Notes under the pieces: model-generated
Database searches by the model: none
Seen by the model: only the letters and a program-made list of their open reading frames with translations
What the model was told of the DNA's origin: nothing
Program-made: the position numbers and the translations under genes
IMG/VR virus record: IMGVR_UViG_3300034198_009509
Location: 1 to 27,885 of that record
DNA: 27,885 nt
From: a virus
Direction: 5' to 3' (one strand)
Shown here: positions 21,501-27,885 of the stretch, piece after piece
Layout: every line of letters begins with the position of its first letter
Position numbering within the stretch: position 1 is the stretch's first letter

Positions 21501-24500
21501 TGGTGATGTTTATACTGTAAATTCATATGATCAAGAAAGATTTAAAGAAGATGTTCCGTATTTGGTAAATGGTATAAGATCTTCAGACACACTTGACTTT
21601 AGACCAAGAGTTGCTCGTTTTACTTCGGAAACTTCCTCTCCATTTGCATTCTCTAGCAGAACATTTGGTACGGCAGGAACTAATCCACCACTAGTTGTTA
21701 CACCTCTAGAAAGTTCTTTAATCGGATATGAGTATTATCTACCAAGAATTGATAAAGTTGTTCTCGATAAACTAGGAAACTTTAGTGTCATAAAAGGAAT
21801 ATCTGCTTTAAATCCAAAGGTTCCTACAAATGTAGAAGAAGCAATGGATCTGGCAACAATTAAGTTGCCAGCGTATCTATATTCAACAAAGGATGTAAAG
21901 ATTACCTTTATTGATAATAGAAGATATACTATGAGAGATATCGGTAAGATAGAGGATAGAGTAGAAAACTTAGAAACTTTAACTTCACTATCTTTACTTG
22001 AACTCGATACTAAAACTTTACAAGTTAGAGATGCTGATGGTCTGGATAGATTCAAGTCAGGTTTCTTTGTAGATGATTTTAAAGATACTTTAAGGTCAGA
22101 TCCAACAGTATCCACTACTGCAATAGATACTGAAAATAATGATCTGATAACGGCAACAGATGCATTCTCTCTAAAACCTGAGATTGCACTAGATCCATCT
22201 ATTGATACCGATACTGCAGATTTTTCTGCAAATCTCCAACTTCTAGACTCAAATGTTCAAAAGACTGGAAACTTAATTACTCTAAAATATAATGAAAAGG
22301 GATGGATTGAGCAACCTTTAGCATCAAGAGTTGAAAATGTCAATCCATTTAATATGATTGACTTTAAAGGAAATATAAAACTAACGCCATCATCTGATAG
22401 TTGGATTAGAACAATTACCGTTGATGGAGGATCTAGAACATACTTCGGCGGAACAACTGGAACATTTTCAACCAGATCTTGGACAGAAATTGTTAAAATT
22501 TCTTCTCAACCAGAAGTTTATATCAGATCAAGAAATGTTAAATTTGATTCAGTATCGTTAAAACCACTGACAAGATATTATCCATTCTTTGATGGTAGCA
22601 CGGGCATTGATATTGTGCCAAAGTTAATTGAAGTGACAATGACTTCTGGCACATTTAATGTTGGAGAAACTGTAAAAGGATACATAGGATCTAAAAATAT
22701 TTTTACTGCTAAAGTTGCTCAACCAAATCATAAGAGTGGTAATTTAAATTCTCCTACAACCACTTACAGTTTAAATCCATACAACAAATCTGTTACCTTA
22801 CCTGCATCTTACTCTGCATCATCAACAGTATTGAATATAGATGTAAATTCTTTATCTGAAGAGGTCCTTGGAAAATATAGTGGGTATATCACTGTAGGAA
22901 CAGTTCTTATTGGAGAAACCAGTGGTGCTCAAGCATCAGTTTCTAATATTAGACTGATAAGTGATACATTTGGAGATACTTTAGGATGTCTTTTCTTCAG
23001 AAATCCTCTCACAAATCCACCACCAATCGTAAGATTCACAACCGGAACTTCTACCTTTAAATTAACATCAAGTTCAACTAATGAAACTCCATTACCTGGA
23101 AGTCTTTTAATTAGTAGTGCTGAAACAACTTATAAAACAAGTGGTATTTTAGAAGTATTTGAAGAATCAAGAATCACTGTTTTTTATGATCCTCTTGCAC
23201 AATCATTTACTGTAGATGAAACTGGCGCATTCTTAACCTCTGTTGATGTATTCTTTGCAAATAAAGATGAAAGTGAGAAATTAACTGCCCAAATTAGAAC
23301 TGTTGAACTCGGAACTCCAACAAGAGACTTAGTTGATGAAAATTCTCAAGTCGTATTGGAACCAAGTCAAATTAAAACATCTAAAGATGCATCAGTTCCA
23401 ACTAGAATAACTTTCCCAGCACCAATTTATCTGTCTCCTGATACTGAATATGCATTAGTTCTCTTAGCACCATCTTCAGATCAATATGAAGTTTGGATTG
23501 CTAGAATGGGAGAGAAAACTATTAATACTAGTACTCTACCTGATGCGGAAAGCGTAGTAGTTGGTAAGCAATATACTGGTGGAAGTCTATTCAAGTCACA
23601 AAATGGAACGATTTGGACAGCAAATCAATTTGAAGATATGAAGTTTAAACTTTATAAAGCAAAGTTTATAACAAACCTGAGCAATCCATCCGTAGCATAT
23701 TTTTATAATCCAAATCTAGTAAATAATGATTCCAATATCGGCACATTAACCGAAAATCCAATTAGAACACTACCAAGAAAGTTGAAGGTTGGTATTACTA
23801 CCAGCACAGGTATGAATTCTATTCTTGTTGTTGGTAGAAAAGTCAGCGATACGACTACAGGTTCTCCAACTGGATATATTGAGCAAGTTGGTGGAAAACT
23901 ATCAACAGTAACAACAGGAAATATTGGTGAAGGATATAGTGATGGAACATATACTAATGTTCCTTTATATAAAATTACTGGATCTGGTACAGGAGCTAAG
24001 GCAACGGTTGTCGTTTCTGGAGGAGTTATTTCAGGAAATCCAACAATAACAACCGCTGGAAATGGATATGTAATAGGAGACGTTCTTGGTGTTACGACAA
24101 GTAATGTTATCAAGGGAACAAATGCTCAAATTTCTGTTACTACCCTAGACGGATTTGATACACTCTATCTTACAAATGTCCAAGGTGAAGAATTTACTAG
24201 TGGACAAGATCTTGTAGTTTATAATGGATCTACTGCAGTTTCATATGCAAATACTGATATTTTATCATCATCTCAAATTGGATCTTTATATGATGGTAGA
24301 GTAATTGAAGTCACTCATTATAGTCATGGAATGCATTCTGATAATAATATTGTTACCATTTCTGACATTGAACCAAATACTATCCCAACAACTCTAGACG
24401 CAGCAATTGGTTTAAGTGATACTATAATTTCTGTTGCCAACACATCAATATTTGGAACATTTGAAGGTATTTCTACATCTAGAGGATATTTAAAAGTAAA

Positions 24501-25635
24501 TAATGAAATTATCTACTACAACTCAATTACTGCTGGTGGATCTGGAGCAGGAACTTTAGGAATTGGAACACGTGGAGTTGATGGATCTTTCAAGAGAACT
24601 CATAACATTGGCGATAAGATTTACAAGTATGAATTAAACGGAGTTTCTCTGACAAAGATTAATACTCAGCATAATATGCCATCTGATGCTACACTTTCTT
24701 CACTTAAAGATCTTGATAAGTATTACTTGCAGATAGATCGTTCTGGGAGATCTACTGGTGACAGTCAATTAAGTTTTACTGATGAAAATTATCTTGGTGG
24801 GACGGATGTATTTGCAAGTCAAAACATTCAATTTAATGCAATTAATCCATCATTTACAGTTTTCACTCCAGGAGAGAATACAAATATTTCCGCAAGCATG
24901 AGAACAGTTTCTGGCACTAGTGCCGATGGTACTGAAGTATCATTTATTGATCAAGGATATGAATCTGTTGAAATTAATAACTTAAATGAATTAACTTCAA
25001 GTAGAATAGTTGCTTCTAGAGTTAATGAAACAACGAGACTATCCACTCTTCCAAAGAATAAATCATTTACGATTGGTCTTTCAATGACATCAGGGGATCC
25101 TAACCTTTCTCCAGTAATTAATGTAGATAAGTCTTCGTTAAACTTTATTAGAAATAGAATAAATCAACCAATCGGAGACTATTCTTTTGATGGAAGATCC
25201 AATTTAGTATCTGGAACAGATCCACACGCTGCCGTTTACCTCACTAACAGAGTGGACCTAAAGCAACCAGCAACTTCATTAAAAGTGCTTGTAGGCGCTT
25301 ACAGACACTCCTCAGCAGACTTTAGAGTTCTTTATCAATTGTTTAAAGTAGACTCATCGCAAATTGAGCAATCATTTGAATTATTCCCAGGATATGATAA
25401 TCTAAAGGATACTAATGGCGATGGATTTGGAGATACCATTATCAATTCAACTCGCAACAGTGGTAGATCTGATGCCTTTGTCACTGCAAGTCAAGATAAT
25501 GAGTTCAGAGAGTACCAATTTAGTGTTGATGATTTAAGTCAATTTACAGGATTTAGAATTAAAATCGTGATGAGTGGAACAAATGAAGCATATGCTCCTA
25601 GACTTAAGGATCTTAGAGTGATTGCTCTTGCTTGA
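18577..25635 (+). CDS. DUF4815-type virion structural protein (2352 aa)
   Basis: The N-terminus, NINPYYDDFDKDKNFYRVLF then PGYPVQARELTTLQSILQNQ and FGSHIFKEGSMVIPG, is the hallmark of the DUF4815 phage structural family (~residues 6-65 onward). A possible short coiled coil (IEDRVENLETLTSLSLLEL) lies at ~1123-1141. A conserved region at ~1535-1690 starts FYDPLAQSFTVDETGAFLTS and contains SPDTEYALVLLAPSSDQYEV; it resembles a beta-sandwich. A GEGY repeat patch (~1778-1850) and an EIIYYNS/RGVDG module (~1970-2030) are shared with the giant gp7. The C-terminus (RLKDLRVIALA) is typical of cyanophage versions. By position it replaces T4 genes 9-12, so it may connect fibres to the wedge, but I cannot assign a T4 number. 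It begins 3 bases after gp8. Confidence 0.85.
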   Translation: MPQKTNLNINPYYDDFDKDKNFYRVLFKPGYPVQARELTTLQSILQNQVESFGSHIFKEGSMVIPGNLNYDPAYYSVRLNADYLGIDLSVYVDKLVGKRLTGQTSGIVAVVDKYLEKSISEGITDLTLFVKYLQSGDNNEISQFTDGEILITEESFTYGNTTVNAGDTVATLVSEDATAVGTSVGIGAGVYFIRGTFVDVSQDKIVLDAYTNDSSYRVGLNILEEIVTAKDDNTLYDNAKGFSNYAAPGADRLKISASLSKKSLTDFNDKTFIELIRIENGEIKKLQNKTQYNYIRDYFAERTYDESGDYSVNQFGIEVKESLNDRQSNDGIYFPGQSTQQQATPSEDLMGVAISPGKAYVRGYDIESTQTTIIDVEKPRDKESVSPALVPFEFGTLMRVNNVSGTPFIGIDNNTNIVNLYNRRKSSISAGTGSIIGKARIYSFNLTDASYTNPSTEWDLYLFDVQTYTVLTVNESLSSVTCPATSFVRGVSSGATGYAAENPAGTTLTLIQTSGTFISGEQLLINETTEVSRSVVTATAYGIGDVKSVYQDSTALTSELKVDFVADTVLQKSLPNNFSLTDRLTITSGGTATCPGRNFAATGIKENSIIRYQISGLSTETYNRVSAVSNDGLTLTLVGISSVYGVCNGGLPTSTQSVTFSVGNPLVRDAGGLYAKISSDNVASVDLADSTLLVNSQITEQTTNGSGAMTLNVSATGISSAFFESFDAERYSVFYSDGSIENLTSDQFTLSSSESQITLSGLTASQTSNVTVNTTVRKNGIKEKQKDYTRSEKLIVNKTISGVSTSLSGLSTSVYYGTRIQDKEISLNLPDVVKVLAVYESYNSSSPTLDSLQFPSGLSLNTSSILGEKIIGRDSGALAQIVTRSSSTVVEIVYLNSNTFIVGEIAEFQESNIKSTIQTITSGNYQNVTNQYTLDKGQKEQYYDYSRIVRKSDSYVPTYQLLVIFDYYDVPSNDLGDVYTVNSYDQERFKEDVPYLVNGIRSSDTLDFRPRVARFTSETSSPFAFSSRTFGTAGTNPPLVVTPLESSLIGYEYYLPRIDKVVLDKLGNFSVIKGISALNPKVPTNVEEAMDLATIKLPAYLYSTKDVKITFIDNRRYTMRDIGKIEDRVENLETLTSLSLLELDTKTLQVRDADGLDRFKSGFFVDDFKDTLRSDPTVSTTAIDTENNDLITATDAFSLKPEIALDPSIDTDTADFSANLQLLDSNVQKTGNLITLKYNEKGWIEQPLASRVENVNPFNMIDFKGNIKLTPSSDSWIRTITVDGGSRTYFGGTTGTFSTRSWTEIVKISSQPEVYIRSRNVKFDSVSLKPLTRYYPFFDGSTGIDIVPKLIEVTMTSGTFNVGETVKGYIGSKNIFTAKVAQPNHKSGNLNSPTTTYSLNPYNKSVTLPASYSASSTVLNIDVNSLSEEVLGKYSGYITVGTVLIGETSGAQASVSNIRLISDTFGDTLGCLFFRNPLTNPPPIVRFTTGTSTFKLTSSSTNETPLPGSLLISSAETTYKTSGILEVFEESRITVFYDPLAQSFTVDETGAFLTSVDVFFANKDESEKLTAQIRTVELGTPTRDLVDENSQVVLEPSQIKTSKDASVPTRITFPAPIYLSPDTEYALVLLAPSSDQYEVWIARMGEKTINTSTLPDAESVVVGKQYTGGSLFKSQNGTIWTANQFEDMKFKLYKAKFITNLSNPSVAYFYNPNLVNNDSNIGTLTENPIRTLPRKLKVGITTSTGMNSILVVGRKVSDTTTGSPTGYIEQVGGKLSTVTTGNIGEGYSDGTYTNVPLYKITGSGTGAKATVVVSGGVISGNPTITTAGNGYVIGDVLGVTTSNVIKGTNAQISVTTLDGFDTLYLTNVQGEEFTSGQDLVVYNGSTAVSYANTDILSSSQIGSLYDGRVIEVTHYSHGMHSDNNIVTISDIEPNTIPTTLDAAIGLSDTIISVANTSIFGTFEGISTSRGYLKVNNEIIYYNSITAGGSGAGTLGIGTRGVDGSFKRTHNIGDKIYKYELNGVSLTKINTQHNMPSDATLSSLKDLDKYYLQIDRSGRSTGDSQLSFTDENYLGGTDVFASQNIQFNAINPSFTVFTPGENTNISASMRTVSGTSADGTEVSFIDQGYESVEINNLNELTSSRIVASRVNETTRLSTLPKNKSFTIGLSMTSGDPNLSPVINVDKSSLNFIRNRINQPIGDYSFDGRSNLVSGTDPHAAVYLTNRVDLKQPATSLKVLVGAYRHSSADFRVLYQLFKVDSSQIEQSFELFPGYDNLKDTNGDGFGDTIINSTRNSGRSDAFVTASQDNEFREYQFSVDDLSQFTGFRIKIVMSGTNEAYAPRLKDLRVIALA
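23905..24120 (+). repeat. GxGY repeats in the DUF4815 protein
   Basis: Residues ~1778-1848 read VTTGNIGEGYSDGTYTNVPL, a KITGSGTGAKATVVVSGGVI strand pair, then TITTAGNGYVIGDVLGV. This is the same module as in the giant gp7-like protein and in gp8, here as a pair of copies. Confidence 0.6.
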
Positions 25636-25636
25636 T

Positions 25637-25834
25637 ATGCAAAGAGTTGACGGACATAAAAATTTGTATCGGGATCAATCTGGTGCAATTGTAAATACGG
25701 ATACTAACGAATATAATCAGTATATTAGACTAAGATCGGAAAGAAAAAATCAGAGAGAAGAAATTGAAGGATTGAAAAAAGATATTGATGAAATAAAGTC
25801 CCTACTTATGGAGATTATCAATGGATCCAGATAA
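25637..25834 (+). CDS. Small conserved phage protein with predicted coiled coil (65 aa)
   Basis: The 65-residue product starts MQRVDGHKNLYRDQSGAIVN and continues with a charged heptad-like helix (RKNQREEIEGLKKDIDEIKS then LLMEII) that probably forms a coiled coil. I prefer ATG 25637, one base after the DUF4815 stop, over an in-frame upstream TTG at 25622, since the MQRVDGHKNLYRD opening matches what I recall from related cyanophages. The 3' end overlaps the next small gene by 14 bases. Coiled-coil length and position suggest a small virion or assembly partner, but no function is known. Confidence 0.75.
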   Translation: MQRVDGHKNLYRDQSGAIVNTDTNEYNQYIRLRSERKNQREEIEGLKKDIDEIKSLLMEIINGSR

Positions 25835-25997
25835 AATTAATCTTGAGTCAATTGACAAAATGTTTGAATATGAAAAATATTCAAGACTTATTGAGGAATT
25901 GAGTATTGGTGAATTAAAAACCTTTGCAAAGGCATACTTTAAACTTTATCTCAGGCAACAAGAAGTTGTTGCCTCTCTTGCCAAAGGGTTGATATAA
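25821..25997 (+). CDS. Small conserved phage protein (58 aa)
   Basis: A 58-residue frame from ATG 25821 to TAA 25995-25997. The product begins MDPDKINLESIDKMFEYEKY and continues through a helical stretch ending YFKLYLRQQEVVASLAKGLI. It is probably all alpha. It overlaps the preceding gene by 14 bases in another frame, which suggests coupled translation. A perfect hairpin lies within its 3' part. A similar short protein after the coiled-coil gene is familiar to me from T4-like cyanophages, but the function is unknown. Its stop is directly followed by a late octamer variant. Confidence 0.7.
   Translation: MDPDKINLESIDKMFEYEKYSRLIEELSIGELKTFAKAYFKLYLRQQEVVASLAKGLI
25953..25974 (+). other. Perfect 9-bp hairpin inside the 58-aa gene
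   Basis: AGGCAACAA (25953-25961) and TTGTTGCCT (25966-25974) are perfect reverse complements around a GAAG loop. The hairpin is coding (it spans the RQQEVVA codons) and lies 23 bases before the downstream late octamer. No T-run follows, so it is not a standard terminator; it could be an RNA processing or stability element. A perfect 12-base palindrome, CCTTTGCAAAGG, lies just upstream at 25921-25932. Confidence 0.45.
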
Positions 25998-26005
25998 CAT
26001 AAATA
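25998..26005 (+). promoter_or_regulatory. T4-type late promoter octamer variant
   Basis: CATAAATA begins on the base after the stop of the 58-residue gene and lies 21 bases before the next ATG. It matches the NATAAATA late form used by T4-like cyanophages, and the spacing agrees with the perfect octamers before gp25 and gp8. Confidence 0.65.
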
Positions 26006-26026
26006 GTTTTAAAAGATAACTGAGAA

Positions 26027-26365
26027 ATGGCAGTCTACGTCAGTAATATAGTAGTAAATGCTGGTGTTGATTTTGACCAAATATTTAATTTGGAAGATAC
26101 TAACACGAATTCTGTTTTGAATTTAAGTGGTTATTCAGTGAAAGCTCAAATGAGAAAACACGCTGCAGCTACAGGTGTAACTACCTTTACAAGTTTAATT
26201 TACAGTGCTCCAGGTGGTCAAATTAAAATAGGACTATCAACTGCAGTAACTTCAAATTTAAAACCAGGAAGATATGTTTATGATGTTGTCCTTACAGATC
26301 AGTATAATGTCATGAGTAGAGTTGTAGAAGGAATGGTTCTAGTTAGAGAAGGAGTTACACGCTAA
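26027..26365 (+). CDS. Small structural protein, beta-sandwich-like (112 aa)
   Basis: The 112-residue product reads as alternating strands: FDQIFNLEDTNTNSVLNLSG, then YSVKAQMRKHA, then GQIKIGLSTAVTSNLKPGRY followed by VYDVVLTD, and it ends RVVEGMVLVREGVTR. The layout (L-D...LSGY-V-A-MRK...G-I-I-LS...T-L-PGRYVYDV...EG-V-V-VTR) is a recurrent pattern of small immunoglobulin-like or BppU-N-like proteins encoded beside phage fibres. It follows a late octamer and overlaps the next gene by one base (TAATG). A virion accessory or fibre-attachment role is inferred from pattern and place. Confidence 0.65.
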   Translation: MAVYVSNIVVNAGVDFDQIFNLEDTNTNSVLNLSGYSVKAQMRKHAAATGVTTFTSLIYSAPGGQIKIGLSTAVTSNLKPGRYVYDVVLTDQYNVMSRVVEGMVLVREGVTR

Positions 26366-26604
26366 TGGGGGAAATTAGGGTTAGAGTAGGACAACAAAAT
26401 GCAATTAGAGTAGCATCTACGGGTTCAGTTGCATCGGGACCCTTAGCACAAATTGCAAATGATATTGATATAACTTCTAGGGCAAACAGAACTTTTTTAA
26501 TGTATGATGCAGCAACTCAATCATACATTCATATTGATGCTGCACAAATTGTAGATTTAGCAGATAATATAGATGATGAATCATATGATGCAGGTACATT
26601 TTGA
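26365..26604 (+). CDS. Small fibre-adjacent phage protein (79 aa)
   Basis: The 79-residue product begins MGEIRVRVGQQNAIRVASTG and contains a central stretch ANRTFLMYDAATQSYIHIDA, a short beta segment of the kind seen in phage fibre proteins, then an acidic tail (IDDESYDAGTF). Its ATG overlaps the preceding stop by one base, so the two are probably translated together. It is followed by a short AT-rich gap with the late octamer of the tail-fibre gene. No named family is recognised; the neighbourhood points to a late virion protein. Confidence 0.65.
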   Translation: MGEIRVRVGQQNAIRVASTGSVASGPLAQIANDIDITSRANRTFLMYDAATQSYIHIDAAQIVDLADNIDDESYDAGTF

Positions 26605-26616
26605 ATAAAAAAATTA

Positions 26617-26624
26617 AATAAATA
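26617..26624 (+). promoter_or_regulatory. T4-type late promoter octamer variant (tail fibre)
   Basis: AATAAATA lies 23 bases before the ATG of the tail-fibre-like gene, in the 43-base AT-rich gap after the 79-residue gene. The spacing fits the other late sites, but the surrounding sequence is so AT-rich that the exact octamer is less certain. Confidence 0.5.
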
Positions 26625-26647
26625 AAATAAAAGGTAAAAATTAAGAG

Positions 26648-27885
26648 ATGGCTGCTCCCGTATTACAGTTTAAGAGAGGTGCCTTTAGTAATCTTCCAGC
26701 TCTGAAAGCAGGTGAACCTGGTTTTACGACGGACAAATATGATCTATATGTTGGTTTAGATAATAATTCTGCGAATAATAAATTTTTCGGTTCGCACAGA
26801 TATTGGAAAAGAGAAACTGGTTCTTCCGGTAGTGGTATTAATCTTGTAGAATCTACAGGCGGTACTGATTTTATTACACTTGCTGCACCAGCATCAGTAG
26901 GTGCTGCAGTAACATTTATTTTTCCTGCATCTCAAGGAAGTACAAATACCGTTTTAACAAATGATGGTAGTGGTAATTTATCTTGGTCAAGTGGATCATC
27001 AAACCCAACTTTCAGTGGAATTGCAACATTTACAGATACTACAGATAATAGTTTAGGAAATCCCGATACTGGTGCAGTTCAGATTGATGGTGGTTTAGGT
27101 GTCAACAAAAATGTAACGATTGGTCAAGCATTATCAGTTATAAATCAAATTAGACCATCTGATGGATCTTCATCTAATAAGGGTATTGAGTGGGCTAGTG
27201 ATATTGGTGGAGGTAGTGGAGATAGGGCATTTATCAAATATTATTCCGAAACTGGAGAAAACACCAGACTTCACATTGGTATTATAAATGATGCAGAGGA
27301 TGATTTATATCTTGAGTCTTCTTTAGTTAGTACTAGTAGTGATTTAACCGTAGGTGCGGCATTGTCTGTAGGGGCAGCTGCTACTATAACTGGAAATCTA
27401 TATGTTGGTGGTCAATCAGAATTTATTGGTATTGTAACGTTCCGTGGTGGAACAATTAATCTTGGTGACTCTGGAACTGACGACGTTGTTATTGGTGGTG
27501 AATTTGCATCAGATCTTATTCCAACCACAAACGTACTTTATAATTTAGGTTCATCATCTAAGAGATGGGCAGATATTTACGCAAGAAGTGTAGATCTTAG
27601 TGGAAACTTAAATGTAACTGGTTTTTCCACTTTTAATGGATTGGTAGTTGGTAATAATGGTGTTAGTGTTTCTGGTTTCTCAACCATTTATGATTTACAT
27701 ATTCTTTCCGATTTGAATGTAAATGGTTCATTTGATGTTGATCAATCTTTTAATGCTAGTGGTAACGCAGTTATAGCAGGTATCACCTCATTTACAAATA
27801 CTACACAATCCACAAATTATGATAACGGTTCCGTAGTTCTTGATGGTGGATTGGGGGTACAAAAAAATGTAAATATTGGTGGAAA
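26648..27885 (+). CDS. Tail-fibre-like structural protein (5' part, runs off the window)
   Basis: The frame opens at ATG 26648 with an AAGAG site just upstream and stays open to the window edge (412 codons seen), so the 3' end is missing. Residues ~18-35 (LKAGEPGFTTDKYDLYVG) resemble the N-terminal domain of Mtd- and hyaluronidase-type fibre proteins, which have a GE-x-x-x-T-x-x-LYVG core. The rest is low-complexity beta sequence. NLGSSSKRWADIYARSVD at ~299-316 is a motif common in phage tail fibres. Two copies of a ~32-residue repeat centred on IDGGLGVNKN / LDGGLGVQKN are visible. It would recognise the host surface or decorate the baseplate. The gene follows a late octamer variant. A fibre role is likely; the specific fibre cannot be named. 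Confidence 0.75.
   Translation, partial: MAAPVLQFKRGAFSNLPALKAGEPGFTTDKYDLYVGLDNNSANNKFFGSHRYWKRETGSSGSGINLVESTGGTDFITLAAPASVGAAVTFIFPASQGSTNTVLTNDGSGNLSWSSGSSNPTFSGIATFTDTTDNSLGNPDTGAVQIDGGLGVNKNVTIGQALSVINQIRPSDGSSSNKGIEWASDIGGGSGDRAFIKYYSETGENTRLHIGIINDAEDDLYLESSLVSTSSDLTVGAALSVGAAATITGNLYVGGQSEFIGIVTFRGGTINLGDSGTDDVVIGGEFASDLIPTTNVLYNLGSSSKRWADIYARSVDLSGNLNVTGFSTFNGLVVGNNGVSVSGFSTIYDLHILSDLNVNGSFDVDQSFNASGNAVIAGITSFTNTTQSTNYDNGSVVLDGGLGVQKNVNIGG
27029..27124 (+). repeat. DGGLGV fibre repeat, copy 1
   Basis: Residues 128-159 of the tail-fibre-like protein read FTDTTDNSLGNPDTGAVQID followed by GGLGVNKNVTIG. The second copy at 27791-27885 aligns over its length, with identical F-T-x-T-T, DGGLGV and KNV positions. 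Confidence 0.7.
27791..27885 (+). repeat. DGGLGV fibre repeat, copy 2 (cut by the edge)
   Basis: From residue 382 the protein reads FTNTTQSTNYDNGSVVLD followed by GGLGVQKNVNIGG at the edge. It is diverged at DNA level from copy 1. Further copies are likely beyond the window. Confidence 0.65.

Noticed and set aside
21735-24113. Antisense frames of 126 and 136 codons opposite the DUF4815 gene
   Set aside because: Same composition effect. The sense frame has recognisable phage domains throughout.
25622-25636. TTG start for the 65-residue coiled-coil gene
   Set aside because: It would overlap the DUF4815 gene end. ATG 25637 gives the familiar MQRVDGHKNLYRD opening.

Overview
The window is best read as a stretch of a marine T4-like myovirus, most probably a cyanophage of Synechococcus or Prochlorococcus. 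Every gene I can support lies on the + strand and genes are packed with gaps or overlaps of a few bases. The DNA is AT-rich apart from the first ~85 bases. A phage speD (AdoMet decarboxylase), the small basic MAKAKAG-type protein, the gp25-gp6-gp7-gp8 baseplate order, a DUF4815 protein and T4-type late promoter octamers (NATAAATA) together point to this group. No integrase, transposase, tRNA, rRNA or CRISPR array is visible. I cannot tell the host genus from this segment.

Layout. Bases 1-216 are non-coding: a very GC-rich, hairpin-forming segment, then an AT-rich leader with smaller hairpins. Bases 217-2824 hold small accessory genes: an AbrB/SpoVT-like 56-residue protein, a near-consensus sigma-70 promoter, a GT-A-type glycosyltransferase, a 63-residue unknown, a 50-residue basic protein, a 212-residue conserved unknown, SpeD, and an 80-residue unknown preceded by a short leader that can fold in two ways. 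At 2826 a perfect T4 late octamer (TATAAATA) opens the structural region: gp25, gp6 and a giant 3952-residue gp7-like wedge protein form one tight operon (1-base gaps). A second TATAAATA at 17000 starts gp8 and a 2352-residue DUF4815 structural protein, followed by two small proteins of 65 and 58 residues. Two further octamer variants (25998, 26617) precede a 112+79-residue pair and a tail-fibre-like gene that runs off the right edge.

How the genes work together. The right four fifths encode the outer baseplate wedge (gp25, gp6, gp7, gp8) and large fibre- or shell-like proteins that sit on it, all under late promoters with short leaders. The giant gp7-like protein keeps a T4 gp7-like region at its N-terminus and then carries over 3,500 extra residues of repeated beta-rich modules, including one region resembling the YHYH domain. 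The same glycine-tyrosine repeat modules reappear in gp8 and in the DUF4815 protein, so three neighbouring virion proteins share building blocks. The left side carries host-directed functions: polyamine precursor supply (SpeD), a possible sugar transfer activity and a possible small regulator.

The points most worth a second look are the GC-rich inverted repeat at the left edge, the alternative-pairing leader before the 80-residue gene, the modular giant gp7 with its YHYH-like insert, and the regular spacing of the late octamers.
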